The position numbers and the translations under genes were made by a program. Shown one piece after another: positions 26,150-36,768 of a DNA stretch of 64,000 bases. Origin of the DNA: Parapedobacter defluvii (GTDB lineage Bacteria > Bacteroidota > Bacteroidia > Sphingobacteriales > Sphingobacteriaceae); assembly GCF_014642075.1 (NCBI RefSeq), contig NZ_BMIK01000001.1, positions 248,001 through 312,000 of the forward strand. Reading direction: 5' to 3'. The notes under the pieces were generated by a model, which did no database searches, was not told the DNA's origin, and saw nothing but the letters and a program-made list of their open reading frames with translations. How positions within the stretch are numbered: the first letter of the stretch is position 1; the number at the start of each line of letters is the position of its first letter.

Positions 26150-29100
26150 ATGAAGAGTGGCTTTATTCAAAAAGGTGGCATTGTCTGTCTTATGTTGTTC
26201 TTGTTTTTCCAGATAACTGCGGTGCAAGCTCAATCACAGGTAAGTGGCCGGGTGACAAATACTGCTGGCGAGCCGTTATCAGGTGTCAATGTTACTATGG
26301 CAGGAACTGCAGTAGCGACCAATGATCAAGGAGAATATGTGATCAAGGTGCCACCGGGTGCCGAATCGATTGTGTTTTCGTATTTAGGTATGAAAACTCA
26401 GGAATTGGCTTTTACAGGTCAGCGTACTATTAATGTCACATTAGAGGCTGATGGGACTAATCTAGACGAGGTTGTCGTTGTGGGCTATGGAACGCAATCG
26501 AGAGAAACGTTGACAACGGCCGTTTCAAAAATGGATACCCGGGCATTGGAAAACATCCCTTATTCAAACGCCGCTTCGGCATTGCAGGGGACCGTGTCTG
26601 GCGTAAGGGTGCAGAGCACTTCGGGTCAGCCTGGAGCAGCGCCCCGCATTATTGTTCGAGGAGGGACATCCATAAATAACCCCAATGGTGCAGCACCTCT
26701 GTATATTATCGATGGAGTTATCAGATCAAATATGAATGATATCAATTCGGATGATATAGAATCCTTGCAAGTTTTAAAAGATGCTGCGTCAACTGCGATA
26801 TACGGTGCCAGGGGCTCGAATGGTGTTGTAATCATCACTACCAAATCAGGTACCTCAAATAAGACCCGGGTGACTTATTCATATAACTTGACTTCATCAG
26901 AAGTTGGTAAGACCTATGATATGGCATCTGCAAGAGATTATATCTATTACAGTAGGATTGGGGCTGTCGCTGCTAACCGGAAAGTGCCCGGTTCTGATCA
27001 AGCGTTAGGGCAGCCATCAGCTTGGGGTACGGGGAATGATTTAACTAAAAATACGGGGTTCACCACACAATACCTGACTTCTGAAAATGAGCATAAATTA
27101 AACGAAGGCTGGCAAAGTATGCCGGATCCTGTTGATCCTTCGAAGACTATTATTTTTAAGGAAACAGACTGGCAGGATGTTCTGTTTCAACGTGCTATGT
27201 CCCATGATCATTATTTGTCCGTTTCAGGCGGGACGGACAAAGCACAGATTAGCGGCAGCGTAGGGTATCTTAAAAGCACCGGCGTGGCAATCACAACGGC
27301 TTATGATAGACTATCGGCCAACTTAAGTGGCGATTTGAAGATCAATGATAAACTCACCTTCAATAGTAAATTATTATATACCTACTCTGGCAACAATACG
27401 GTGTACAGTGATACGGAACTCTTTTTCCGGTCAGCTGGGTTAGCACCTACTGCCAAATATACCTTTGAAGATGGAACATTGGCTCCGGGTAATGCCAGAA
27501 ATATGGGGAATCCTGCTTATTATTTGAATAACCGGGATAATAAAAATAGCATAGAGAATCTGAGTGTACTGGCTGGGGCGGAGTGGAGGCCCATTGATGG
27601 TTTGACGATATCTCCTCAAGCTTCTTTATATAAAGTTGCCAACGACAATTATGCATTTATTCACTCTTATCTCAATGGTGTGGGCAACTACAATGAAACA
27701 CGTCCTGCCTCGTCGGCCTATAACAAAACCATGCAGACCCAAGCGGATCTTGTGGCTGCCTATAACAAAGTTTTCGATAAACACGGGATAGACGCGACTG
27801 CCGGTTTTTCATTTTTTAGGCGTTATGTTTTTGGATTATCTGCCTCCGGCCAGGGTGCAGCAACGAACTTGATTCCCACGTTGAATGCTTCTTCAACGCC
27901 AGTTGCTGTATCAGGTAATGAAAGTAACTTTGCGATGCTCGGTTATTTTGGACGCTTAAACTACAATTATGACCAAAAATACCTTGTGTCCATCACGGGG
28001 CGGTACGACGGTGCGTCTAACTTAGGCCAAAATCATAAGTGGGGGTTTTTCCCCGGAGTATCGTTAGGGTGGAATGTACATCGGGAAGATTTCTTTGAAC
28101 TCATTTCGCCTGTTGTCTCCCAATTGAAGCTGCGTGGAAGCTATGGGGTAAACGGCAACATCAGTGGCTTATCAGATTTCCATGCACAAGGAGCTTATTC
28201 GGTTGGAAATCGATATTTGGGAGAATCGGCAATTGAGAATACCGTACTTGCCAATTCTGATTTACGATGGGAACAATCCAAGACATTTGACGTAGGGGTT
28301 GATCTTGGATTATTTGATAACCGGATTAGTGTATTGTTTGATTATTACAATCGTACTACCGATGATTTAATCACCAGTTTGACACTGCCTCCATCGACAG
28401 GATTTTCGAGTATAACAACTAACCTCGGCAGTTTGCAAAACAGAGGCATCGAAGTTGAATTTACGGCTGCATTAACCCGCAGTGATTCACCATTAGCATG
28501 GGATATTTCTTTCAATGCGTCCACTACTAAATCAAAGATATTGAAATTGCCCGAAAACGGAGCCGAGAATAATCGGGTAGGAGGTGTATATGTTTGGGAC
28601 CCCAGCATCAATGGATATAACTGGTTAGGAGGATTGCAGGAAGGAGGACGAATAGGTGATTTCTTTGCGTGGCAACAAGTTGGAATTTATTCGACTGATG
28701 AGGAAGCAAAATCGGCACCAATTGATCAAACTATGCCTTTCGCTGACAAAACCAAATATGGTGGAGACGTTAACTATTTAGATTTGGATAGGAATGACAC
28801 ACTTGATACACGCGACTTGGTTTATCAGGGGAATCCATATCCAACCCTGACCGGTGGATTTTCAACTTCGCTGTCTTACAAGGGAATTGGCCTGTATATC
28901 AGAATGGATTATACTAAGGGGCACACCATTTATAATTATGCTAAGATATTTCAAAGCGGAACATGGGCGGGAAATCTGAATATCCCGCAAGAAATGGTTG
29001 ACAAGGCCTGGAAGCAAGAAGGAGATATCGCTACCCGATCTCAATATATCCCCGGCACCGCAAATTATAGTTACTGGCGAGGCAGCGCCTATCATTTGAC

Positions 29101-29347
29101 TTCCACCAATTCCGAATTTTATGAACGGGGGGATTTCCTTTGTCTACGTGAAATTACACTTAGCTACAATTTACCCCAATGGATCGCCAATAAAATAAAA
29201 TTAAACGATATACGCTTAAATCTAACAGCGAACAACCTTTTTTATTTCACGGACTATACAGGAATGAACCCTGAAGATGGGGGACTAGACCAAGGTCGAT
29301 ATCCGATGCCGCGAAGCCTGATTTTTGGAATTAAACTAGGGTTATAA
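26150..29347 (+). CDS. SusC/RagA-family TonB-dependent outer membrane transporter
   Basis: Outer-membrane beta-barrel of about 1065 residues that imports oligosaccharides with SusD as lid. I start at 26150, where MKSGFIQKGG opens a standard signal peptide ending VQAQS; an ATG at 26114 would add 12 residues. Order: carboxypeptidase-regulatory-like domain (~25-110), TonB-box-like DEVVVVGYGTQ, plug with the SusC signature PLYIIDGV and GARGSNGVVIITTKSG, then the barrel ending in MPRSLIFGIKLGL. There is no STN domain, so it is not of the sigma-signalling class. It is the first gene of the central locus, 1 bp before susD. Confidence 0.95.
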   Translation: MKSGFIQKGGIVCLMLFLFFQITAVQAQSQVSGRVTNTAGEPLSGVNVTMAGTAVATNDQGEYVIKVPPGAESIVFSYLGMKTQELAFTGQRTINVTLEADGTNLDEVVVVGYGTQSRETLTTAVSKMDTRALENIPYSNAASALQGTVSGVRVQSTSGQPGAAPRIIVRGGTSINNPNGAAPLYIIDGVIRSNMNDINSDDIESLQVLKDAASTAIYGARGSNGVVIITTKSGTSNKTRVTYSYNLTSSEVGKTYDMASARDYIYYSRIGAVAANRKVPGSDQALGQPSAWGTGNDLTKNTGFTTQYLTSENEHKLNEGWQSMPDPVDPSKTIIFKETDWQDVLFQRAMSHDHYLSVSGGTDKAQISGSVGYLKSTGVAITTAYDRLSANLSGDLKINDKLTFNSKLLYTYSGNNTVYSDTELFFRSAGLAPTAKYTFEDGTLAPGNARNMGNPAYYLNNRDNKNSIENLSVLAGAEWRPIDGLTISPQASLYKVANDNYAFIHSYLNGVGNYNETRPASSAYNKTMQTQADLVAAYNKVFDKHGIDATAGFSFFRRYVFGLSASGQGAATNLIPTLNASSTPVAVSGNESNFAMLGYFGRLNYNYDQKYLVSITGRYDGASNLGQNHKWGFFPGVSLGWNVHREDFFELISPVVSQLKLRGSYGVNGNISGLSDFHAQGAYSVGNRYLGESAIENTVLANSDLRWEQSKTFDVGVDLGLFDNRISVLFDYYNRTTDDLITSLTLPPSTGFSSITTNLGSLQNRGIEVEFTAALTRSDSPLAWDISFNASTTKSKILKLPENGAENNRVGGVYVWDPSINGYNWLGGLQEGGRIGDFFAWQQVGIYSTDEEAKSAPIDQTMPFADKTKYGGDVNYLDLDRNDTLDTRDLVYQGNPYPTLTGGFSTSLSYKGIGLYIRMDYTKGHTIYNYAKIFQSGTWAGNLNIPQEMVDKAWKQEGDIATRSQYIPGTANYSYWRGSAYHLTSTNSEFYERGDFLCLREITLSYNLPQWIANKIKLNDIRLNLTANNLFYFTDYTGMNPEDGGLDQGRYPMPRSLIFGIKLGL

Positions 29348-30826
29348 ATGACAAGAACGATGAAAAAGAGTCTAAAAATAATTATAGTTGGCATACATAT
29401 AGGCCTCTTAGGTGGGTTGAGTTCATGCGAAACTGCATTATCGCCCGATCCAACAAGCGTCATTACGAATGCATCTTTTTGGAAGACAGAAGATGATGCG
29501 AACGGTGCACTCACCGGCTTGTATGTAAAATTAAGGAGCCTGGCTAATCTCAATCTGTTTATCTGGGGTGAAGCACGTAGCGAGGTAATGGAATGGGGGC
29601 GGTTAAGTGGCACGTTGGATTATGACCGTTATTATAATAATACCTTGAATCCGACATCGGCGGGGCCAACTTGGCAAACGATTTATAGTGCGATTAATGA
29701 CTGTAATTTAATTCTTCAGTATGTTCCGGGAATCAGTTTTGCCTCGGAGCAAAGTCGCAATACTATCATTGCACAGGCTTATACTGCGCGGGCTTTTCTG
29801 TACTTTGTTTTAGCACGTACATGGGGTGAAGTTCCCATTCGTACCGAACCATTGGAGGGATATTCGCCAGATGATATACATAAAGCACGCGCTAGCTTGG
29901 TGGATGTATTTCAGCTTATCAAACAAGATATCCAAACTGCTGAATCACTATATGCAGACAATTCCTTCCCCGGGGGAAGTAGAAATTACTGGACCAAGCC
30001 AGGGCTTTACGCGTTGAAAGCAGACGTATACCTTTGGACGGGAAAAAAGCTGGATGGAGGCGAAACTGATTTTAATGTGGCTATCGAGGCTTGCAATCAG
30101 GTTGGACAGGCAGATGTAGCGTTACTTCCCAATTTTGGTGATTTGTTTAAATACGATAATAAGAATAACAAGGAAATAATCATGGCTATTGGAAACAAGG
30201 AGTTTGAGGTTGGCAACAATTATTTCTATAACATGTATTCTGCCCGTCTTCCCAACGATCTGGATCCGATAACAGGAGAAGTGATAGGACAGACATCGGG
30301 TGGTGTAGTTTGGACAGTCACCGACTTGGTAAAGGATCAATTTACTGATGAGGATACGCGAAAGGATGCATCATTTATCGAATGGCAATCTGAAACGTTT
30401 TATCCTACCCTTATTGTCAAGGGGCGGGGTGTGTTGATATCGGGAGTTAGGTATTTTACGAGCGATTTTATTGTCTATCGTTATGCTGATGTTTTATTAA
30501 TGAAAGCGGAAGCCAAGAATGCGATTGGACAGAATCCGGAGGAAGAAATCAATCAGATCAGACAACGAGCATTCCAGACTAATTTTGAAGATTATCGGTT
30601 TGTCAATGGATCTCCATCGGCTAATGACGACGCCATTTTGAAGGAACGGCTTCTTGAGCTTGTTTTCGAAGGCAAACGTTGGTGGGATTTAAACCGTTTT
30701 GATAAGGCTTTTGAAATAGTTCCTTCCCTTCAGTCACGTCAACAAGACCGATATTTAGAATATTTCCCGATTTCAGAGCAAGTGCTAAGCCTTGAACCAA
30801 TGGTTAAACAAACAGCTGGATATTAA
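29348..30826 (+). CDS. SusD/RagB-family glycan-binding lipoprotein
   Basis: Surface lipoprotein of 492 residues with lipobox LSSC near residue 27. TPR-like helices typical of SusD (AQAYTARAFLYFVLARTWGEVPI; EEEINQIRQRAF) and the C-terminal signature ERLLELVFEGKRWWDLNRF are present; the protein ends FPISEQVL to QTAGY as in the family. It pairs with SusC to capture oligosaccharides. The start may instead be the ATG at 29360 (MKKSLK). Confidence 0.94.
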   Translation: MTRTMKKSLKIIIVGIHIGLLGGLSSCETALSPDPTSVITNASFWKTEDDANGALTGLYVKLRSLANLNLFIWGEARSEVMEWGRLSGTLDYDRYYNNTLNPTSAGPTWQTIYSAINDCNLILQYVPGISFASEQSRNTIIAQAYTARAFLYFVLARTWGEVPIRTEPLEGYSPDDIHKARASLVDVFQLIKQDIQTAESLYADNSFPGGSRNYWTKPGLYALKADVYLWTGKKLDGGETDFNVAIEACNQVGQADVALLPNFGDLFKYDNKNNKEIIMAIGNKEFEVGNNYFYNMYSARLPNDLDPITGEVIGQTSGGVVWTVTDLVKDQFTDEDTRKDASFIEWQSETFYPTLIVKGRGVLISGVRYFTSDFIVYRYADVLLMKAEAKNAIGQNPEEEINQIRQRAFQTNFEDYRFVNGSPSANDDAILKERLLELVFEGKRWWDLNRFDKAFEIVPSLQSRQQDRYLEYFPISEQVLSLEPMVKQTAGY

Positions 30827-30837
30827 AACCAAATTAG

Positions 30838-32181
30838 ATGAAAGCTTTATTCACAAACGCGATGCTGGGACTTGTGGCACTCAGCTGCCATCAATCCTCC
30901 GATGTCCCGATGACAGAATGGCAGGAGCAGGGAATTGCTTCTTATGCAGAAATTCAGCATGGTTTACCAACCTATGAGGGTGTGACAGGTGTTTATAAAC
31001 GAAAAAATGAGGCCAACTTAACAGTTTCATTAGCGGAACCGTCTGTTGTAAGCGTGGCCGATCAGGAATATGGTTGGGGTTACTTTCAGTTTCCTAACAT
31101 ATATCGGGCACTGGATGGACGGTTGGTAGCGTCTTGGAACATGGGGGCAGATGCGGCCGAAAGCTATGGAAAGGGGCTTAATAGCTTTGCTGTTTCGAGT
31201 GATGAAGGAAAAACGTGGGAAGAAGTGGAAGGAGAGATGCCTTTGGGTGGGGGGCTCGTGTTGAAAGATGGCACATCCATTAAAAACCATACGCCAGTAG
31301 CGTTGAAAGTGTCTGAGCTGGATTTGCCCAAACCTGTTGATTCCAACAAGGAAGCCTACGGTAGGAGCTTTGCGTATTATCGTATGTCCGAGCTTCCAGA
31401 TACCTTGCGTGGCGTATACATCGCTCGGCTCAGTCCTGGCAACAGCCGTTGGAATGTGGAACACAATGTGCTGAATGATCCAGAGGCATTGCGATATACG
31501 GATGGTAACTTATTTCCTGTAGTTTGGTGGGGCGATATGCGCATAGAGGCCGACGGTAGTGTTGCAACTGTTACGTATCCCAGCTTCTATGAGGTGTCAG
31601 GTAAGGTACCTGCGGCCGGAGTCAGTTTCTACCGTTCAAAGGATGGGGGTAAGTCTTGGGATATCGTGAGCAAAATTCCTTATCAACCCGACTTGAAGCT
31701 TGATTCCAATGGAGGTAAACGGCTTTCCTTAGGATTTACGGAACCTGCTTTTGAGATTCTCAAAGACAGTACTTATCTGTGTGTCATGCGTACTACGGAT
31801 GGTTTGGGAAATAGTCCGATGTATTTGAGTAGTTCGGATGATCGTGGAAGAACATGGACCAAACCGCAAGTTTTTACCAGCTCTGGTGTATTACCCAAAT
31901 TGTTGCAGTTGGACAATGGCGTATTGGTATTGGCTTCCGGTAGACCGGGGATGCAGCTTCGGTTTTCCACCGATGGCAAGGGCCACAAGTGGACAGACCC
32001 ATTTGAAATGCTTCCGTTTGAAGGACAGAAGGAGCAGGTTTCATGTGGATATCCAGACTTGCTGCCCTTGGGGCCTAATCGTTTCTTAGTGATCTATTCT
32101 GATTTTTCCCATAAAAATGAAAAAGGGGAAATTAGAAAGGCTATAAAAGTGAGAGAGGTAACGGTGGAGCAAGTCGAATAA
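30838..32181 (+). CDS. Asp-box (BNR) beta-propeller lipoprotein, sialidase-like
   Basis: Protein of 447 residues with lipobox ALSC near the N-terminus. Asp-box motifs S-x-D-x-G-x-x-W recur: SSDEGKTW, SKDGGKSW and SSDDRGRTW, defining a sialidase-type six-bladed propeller. I do not see the FRIP/YRIP arginine motif of true GH33 sialidases, so neuraminidase activity should not be assumed. It follows susD by 11 bp and is the first of three propeller proteins in the operon. It is likely a surface hydrolase or binder of the locus glycan. Confidence 0.7.
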   Translation: MKALFTNAMLGLVALSCHQSSDVPMTEWQEQGIASYAEIQHGLPTYEGVTGVYKRKNEANLTVSLAEPSVVSVADQEYGWGYFQFPNIYRALDGRLVASWNMGADAAESYGKGLNSFAVSSDEGKTWEEVEGEMPLGGGLVLKDGTSIKNHTPVALKVSELDLPKPVDSNKEAYGRSFAYYRMSELPDTLRGVYIARLSPGNSRWNVEHNVLNDPEALRYTDGNLFPVVWWGDMRIEADGSVATVTYPSFYEVSGKVPAAGVSFYRSKDGGKSWDIVSKIPYQPDLKLDSNGGKRLSLGFTEPAFEILKDSTYLCVMRTTDGLGNSPMYLSSSDDRGRTWTKPQVFTSSGVLPKLLQLDNGVLVLASGRPGMQLRFSTDGKGHKWTDPFEMLPFEGQKEQVSCGYPDLLPLGPNRFLVIYSDFSHKNEKGEIRKAIKVREVTVEQVE

Positions 32182-32185
32182 CGGC

Positions 32186-33964
32186 ATGATGCAAAAAGGA
32201 AATATAAATATAGTTCGGTGGCTTCGAATTGGTTTGATTTGGTTATCTTGCTTATCGATAACCCTTAGCTATGCTAAATGGTCTCAATCCATTCAAATGG
32301 GAGGGGATAGTGTGTTATGGTTCAATCCTCATTCATCTGAACGGACGCGATTACTTTTCGACTATTATCATCACGGGTTGCCCAATACCAAAGTAGGTAA
32401 CCACCTAATTACCGGAAGTTGGGTGGATAATGACGGGCGTTATGGATGGGATGACTTCGTGCATACCAATACTTTTGATCATGCCTATACGATATTGGAA
32501 GAGGAATTTACCATTGGTGCAAATCGGCAACCCTACAAAGAAAACCTGTTGCAAACGACGGATGGAGTGGTGATTATTGCTGCAGATAATCCAAAGTTGA
32601 TTCCTCGTTCGAAACTGATCAGTGATGAGGAAATCACGGCCTTGCGAAACTTCGTCAACCGGGGAGGGAGTCTGATGTTGATGTTGAATGGTGGTGGAGC
32701 AGGGAGGTTTTCGGAATCATTTGAATCAAAACAAGTCCGGAAACTTGTTAATGGCTTTGGGTTGGATTGGAATGATGATGATACGCATTATTCGGATAAT
32801 GTGTTGCCTAAGGGACATCCTTATTTTTATGATGTACCAACGTTTCATTATGGGGCAGGTTGCACATTGAAAATTTTACCTGAAGCAAGCCGACCCGAGG
32901 TATTACTTAATGTTTATGCTGATGAAGGGTATCCAGATCGTTCGGTTAATGGACCAGGAATTGTAATGACGAGACCTGGCCGTGGTAAATTCATTTTGGT
33001 TGGCGATGCTGGCTCATGGACGGGAAACCTATCCAGACCTTGGGCAGAGAATGAGCGCGTGCTGAAGCAACTTTTCCGGTATATGAAACCTGATCAAGGA
33101 GTGCAAGCAGCAACCTATGAACTAGGTAAGCCGCTAATCTATGATGTTACCGTAGCGGGAATGCAGGCAATACCATTAGCTAATACACTTTCAGGGGTAT
33201 CCCGGCCCCTGTATAAGTCCTTTTCTCCAAGGCCCATTACTGATATGCCGTTCATTGAATCAACTGCTTCGATAACGCTCATTCCGCGTGCTGAAACCGA
33301 CTTAAAATCGATTCGTGCAGAAGGAATAGTTTCCGATTTTCAATGGTTTGACAGGCCAACTACATCTAGTGAGGAACAAACGTTTTCCTTGATGATCAGT
33401 AAACAGGGTAAAGTTTCAGATTTGGAGGCGAGTGGTGAACATGCACGGTGGCTCGCTCCAGACCTTCCGGCATTGATCGCATTGCTTCCTGTTGACGGGA
33501 TACGTCCCGGCGATTCTTGGGAATCTATTGAAAATTTACGTATTCCTAATTTACGTGGCACGGATCTTCCAACAGTTAAGCTAACGAATATCGATATACA
33601 CTATGTGAAAAATGACGTATGTGGCGACAAGGATTGCAGGCTTTTACAATCATCCGGCGAGATGTGGCTCGACGATTTAGGTATAAAAGTAACCGATCTT
33701 CTTCCGGAAGAAGAGGTAAAACGCGTAGGGGGTAGTAACTATCGCTATTTCAATAAGCGCGGCGGCAAACTCCTATTCAAGCGAGAACAATGGGTCGATA
33801 TGCAATCGGGTATGGTAGTTAAGGCACGACTGCAGACGAGAGTGATCGCATGGATTCAGGATACGAGAAAGCCCGTAGCGACGAATAACGCGGATAAAGA
33901 TAATGAGATGATCGTTTCATTGGCTAATATAACGACATTTAGTTTAAATGAAGCCCATAGATAG
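32186..33964 (+). CDS. secreted DUF4350-like two-domain protein, unknown function
   Basis: Protein of 592 residues with an uncleaved or cleaved signal (RIGLIWLSCLSITLSYA). Residues ~40-300 look like a Rossmann-type glutamine-amidotransferase-like domain (DUF4350/ThuA-like): DGVVIIAADNP, LRNFVNRGGSLMLML, GPGIVMTRPGRGKFILVGD. The nucleophile Cys of active amidotransferases is not seen in the corresponding loop. The C-terminal half (~330-590) is beta-rich and resembles nothing I recognise. Such domains act as binding modules in some glycan loci. It is 4 bp after the propeller gene. Confidence 0.55.
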   Translation: MMQKGNINIVRWLRIGLIWLSCLSITLSYAKWSQSIQMGGDSVLWFNPHSSERTRLLFDYYHHGLPNTKVGNHLITGSWVDNDGRYGWDDFVHTNTFDHAYTILEEEFTIGANRQPYKENLLQTTDGVVIIAADNPKLIPRSKLISDEEITALRNFVNRGGSLMLMLNGGGAGRFSESFESKQVRKLVNGFGLDWNDDDTHYSDNVLPKGHPYFYDVPTFHYGAGCTLKILPEASRPEVLLNVYADEGYPDRSVNGPGIVMTRPGRGKFILVGDAGSWTGNLSRPWAENERVLKQLFRYMKPDQGVQAATYELGKPLIYDVTVAGMQAIPLANTLSGVSRPLYKSFSPRPITDMPFIESTASITLIPRAETDLKSIRAEGIVSDFQWFDRPTTSSEEQTFSLMISKQGKVSDLEASGEHARWLAPDLPALIALLPVDGIRPGDSWESIENLRIPNLRGTDLPTVKLTNIDIHYVKNDVCGDKDCRLLQSSGEMWLDDLGIKVTDLLPEEEVKRVGGSNYRYFNKRGGKLLFKREQWVDMQSGMVVKARLQTRVIAWIQDTRKPVATNNADKDNEMIVSLANITTFSLNEAHR

Positions 33965-34023
33965 TATTTTTAGTCGAGAAGAATTGTTCAATATTTTAGG
34001 TTTTGGTTTAATAGGTCAACGAT

Positions 34024-35214
34024 ATGTTTATTAAAAGGATGCGATTAGTAGTCACTTTGATTGGATTAATTTGGTTGCAATGTGCTTATAGCAACATTCA
34101 GCGGGACACAATTCCTGTAGTACGAAAGGTCAAAGATGTGTTGATATATAAAGATACAATGTATCATAATGCTTTCCCTTCCATTATCAAGCAACCGGAC
34201 GGGGAACTCCTTGTTGCTTTTCGTCGGGCTCCTGACAGGAAGGTATTTGGAGAATCGATAACCAGTCATGTTGATCCAAACAGTTATTTGGTGGCCGTGC
34301 GGTCACGGGATGGGGAACACTGGTCTCCGGAACCGGAACTGATTTATGCGCACCCATTTGGTGGGTCTCAAGATCCCTGTCTATTACAACTCCGTGACGG
34401 GAGTATTCTCTGCGCCAGTTATGGATGGGCTTTCCTGCGCCCTGAAGGAATGTCTAATCTGAAGCAGCCTTATTTTGAGGCTGGGGGCGCGATATTTTTA
34501 GGTGGCTATCTACTACGGTCGACCGATGGTGCAAAAACTTGGCAGGGGCCTATATATCCGCCGCACATTGAGCCGGAAATTAATTACAATGCAATGGGCA
34601 AGCCGCTTCCTGCTTATAACCGGGGCGCGCTATATGAGGGAAAGGACGGTCGTATCTTTTGGGTGGTTGCTGCTAGTGACGCAAACAAACCCAATAAAAA
34701 GACATCCAATTATCTGCTTATATCTGAAGATAAAGGACTCACCTGGAAATACAGCAGCGTGGTTGCTACTGACAGTCAAGCCTCATTTAATGAGACATCT
34801 GTATATGAAACTCCTAAAGGTGATATCGTCGCTTTTCTCCGCACAGCCAATATGGACGATCAGGCTTGTATTGCGCGATCAACGGATGGAGGTAAGAGTT
34901 TCGGGAATTGGGAAAAAATGGGTTTTCAGGGGCATCCCTTGCAGGCCATGCGATTACCCGATAATCGGGTGCTTTTAGTGTACGGATATCGACATAAACC
35001 TTATGGTATCCGGGCAAGGATTCTCAATCCGGAATGTACCGATTATGCAACGGCACCGGAAATCATACTGAGGGAAGATGGCGGGGGTACGGATTTAGGA
35101 TATCCCTGGTCCGTACAATTAGATACGAATCATGTGTTGGTTGTTTATTACTACAATATAAATAACGGACCACGGCATATAGCAGGTACCCTTCTTGAGA
35201 TACCAAGTAAGTAG
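34024..35214 (+). CDS. sialidase-fold (BNR) exo-hydrolase candidate
   Basis: Secreted protein of 396 residues. The signal peptide ends near CAYSN. Propeller repeats include PSIIKQPDGELLVAFRR, VRSRDGEHW, RSTDGAKTW, SEDKGLTW and STDGGKSF. The first blade contains Arg residues (AFRRAPD) but not a clean RIP motif. SQDPCLLQLRDGSILCASYGW is characteristic of the sialidase-superfamily exo-hydrolases common in Planctomycetes and Bacteroidota. It lies 5 bp before the sulfatase, so it may act on the desulfated glycan. Confidence 0.72.
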   Translation: MFIKRMRLVVTLIGLIWLQCAYSNIQRDTIPVVRKVKDVLIYKDTMYHNAFPSIIKQPDGELLVAFRRAPDRKVFGESITSHVDPNSYLVAVRSRDGEHWSPEPELIYAHPFGGSQDPCLLQLRDGSILCASYGWAFLRPEGMSNLKQPYFEAGGAIFLGGYLLRSTDGAKTWQGPIYPPHIEPEINYNAMGKPLPAYNRGALYEGKDGRIFWVVAASDANKPNKKTSNYLLISEDKGLTWKYSSVVATDSQASFNETSVYETPKGDIVAFLRTANMDDQACIARSTDGGKSFGNWEKMGFQGHPLQAMRLPDNRVLLVYGYRHKPYGIRARILNPECTDYATAPEIILREDGGGTDLGYPWSVQLDTNHVLVVYYYNINNGPRHIAGTLLEIPSK

Positions 35215-35219
35215 TTCAC

Positions 35220-36719
35220 ATGAAGTGCAGCAGAAGTATATTTTATTTAAAGAGTATTATCATATTTCTGCTTTTCTGCGGTTATAGGCCGGTTGAGCGC
35301 AAACCAAACATATTACTTATCATCTCGGAGGACCACGGTCAACATTTATCCTGCTACGGAGACTCTGTTATCCAGACCCCTCATTTGGATGCGCTTGCAG
35401 ATGAGGGTGTCTTATTTTACAATGCTTATGTAACACAATCCGTCTGTAGCCCCTCCCGCAGCTCAATATTATCTGGCTTATACCCACATCAAAATGGGCA
35501 TTTGGGATTGGCCACGCATGGATATCATTATGTAGGAGCTGTTGAGAATATCTACCGGATTCTAAAACGAGAAGGGTATAGAACAGGAATGATCGGAAAA
35601 TTACACGTGAATCCAGAAAGTGATTTTCCAATTGATTATCATCCAATTAAGGATTCGAATTTTGAAAAACGTTCATTGAAAAGATATAGCGAATATGCAC
35701 GTGACTTTATCAATGCATCCGATGCGCCCTTTTTTCTGATGGTAAACTTCCCCGATGCCCATTGGCCGTTTCAAGCGCAGGTGGAACAACGACCCTTAAA
35801 AACGGTATCACCAGATGATATATCGGTTTTTCCATATATCGGATGGGACAATAAAACCATAAGAACCTATGTTGCGAATATTTACAACTGTATTTTACGA
35901 TTGGACCAATGCATCGGAGAACTTGTACAAATGCTGACAGAATCGGGAAAGGAAGATAACACATTGGTGATTTATTTGTCTGATCATGGAGACCAGATGG
36001 CGCGGGGAAAATACGATGTCTATGAGGCTTCCAATCGTATACCCTTCATTGTTAAATGGCCCGGTGAAACCCAACGAGGCATGGTTTCTGAATCTTTGGT
36101 GTCCACTGTAGATATTGTTCCAACAATATTAGACGCACTTGATTTAGAGAAATCGGATGCCATGACAGGATCAAGTTTACTGCCTCTTCTGAAGAATCCC
36201 AATCATCGATTTAGAAAATACCTATTCACGGAAAAAAATTGTGATTATAAAGAATCTTACTTTCCGCGTAGAGCCGTCCGCGATCATCGCTTTAAGTTAA
36301 TCTATACGCTTCTATCCGATAGGACTAATCCATTAGCAACTTCTTATTTATCAGACCTGTCAAATCCCGTGTTTATGGGTGGCCCCAAGCGGAAGGAGCT
36401 GATAGGTTCACCCGATATTATAAAAAAAATGTATGACGACTGGGAAAGACCTGCTCAAATTCAACTATATGATCTCCAAAACGATCCGTGGGAATATAAC
36501 AATGTTTCTGAAGATCCACGTTTTTTAAAAGAAAAAGAGCGACTATTTAGAGCACTGAAGCAATGGCAAAAAGATACTGACGATCCGTTGCGCTTTCCGG
36601 ATAAGTTGAAATTGCTCACTATAGAACACGATACAATCTCGACTTCCAGTAACAAAAAGAACTGGAATTATCCGAGTTATCTATATGGCCAGAAAGGAGA
36701 AAATAGCAGAGGGTATTGA
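35220..36719 (+). CDS. Cys-type sulfatase (S1 family)
   Basis: Sulfatase of 499 residues. The N-terminal hydrophobic segment (SIIIFLLFCGY) gives export. The S1 signature VCSPSRSSILSGLYPHQNG places the formylglycine Cys at about residue 76. Metal-binding segments ISEDHG and LSDHGDQMARGKYDVYEASNRIPFIVKWPG are intact. The overall look is closest to N-sulfoglucosamine-sulfohydrolase-type members. Maturation needs an anaerobic sulfatase-maturating enzyme or FGE, and neither is in the window. It shows that the central locus handles a sulfated glycan. Confidence 0.88.
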   Translation: MKCSRSIFYLKSIIIFLLFCGYRPVERKPNILLIISEDHGQHLSCYGDSVIQTPHLDALADEGVLFYNAYVTQSVCSPSRSSILSGLYPHQNGHLGLATHGYHYVGAVENIYRILKREGYRTGMIGKLHVNPESDFPIDYHPIKDSNFEKRSLKRYSEYARDFINASDAPFFLMVNFPDAHWPFQAQVEQRPLKTVSPDDISVFPYIGWDNKTIRTYVANIYNCILRLDQCIGELVQMLTESGKEDNTLVIYLSDHGDQMARGKYDVYEASNRIPFIVKWPGETQRGMVSESLVSTVDIVPTILDALDLEKSDAMTGSSLLPLLKNPNHRFRKYLFTEKNCDYKESYFPRRAVRDHRFKLIYTLLSDRTNPLATSYLSDLSNPVFMGGPKRKELIGSPDIIKKMYDDWERPAQIQLYDLQNDPWEYNNVSEDPRFLKEKERLFRALKQWQKDTDDPLRFPDKLKLLTIEHDTISTSSNKKNWNYPSYLYGQKGENSRGY

Positions 36720-36768
36720 AAGAAGGTTTGAGTGCTTTAAATAATGTTTCAAGACAACAATTAAATCG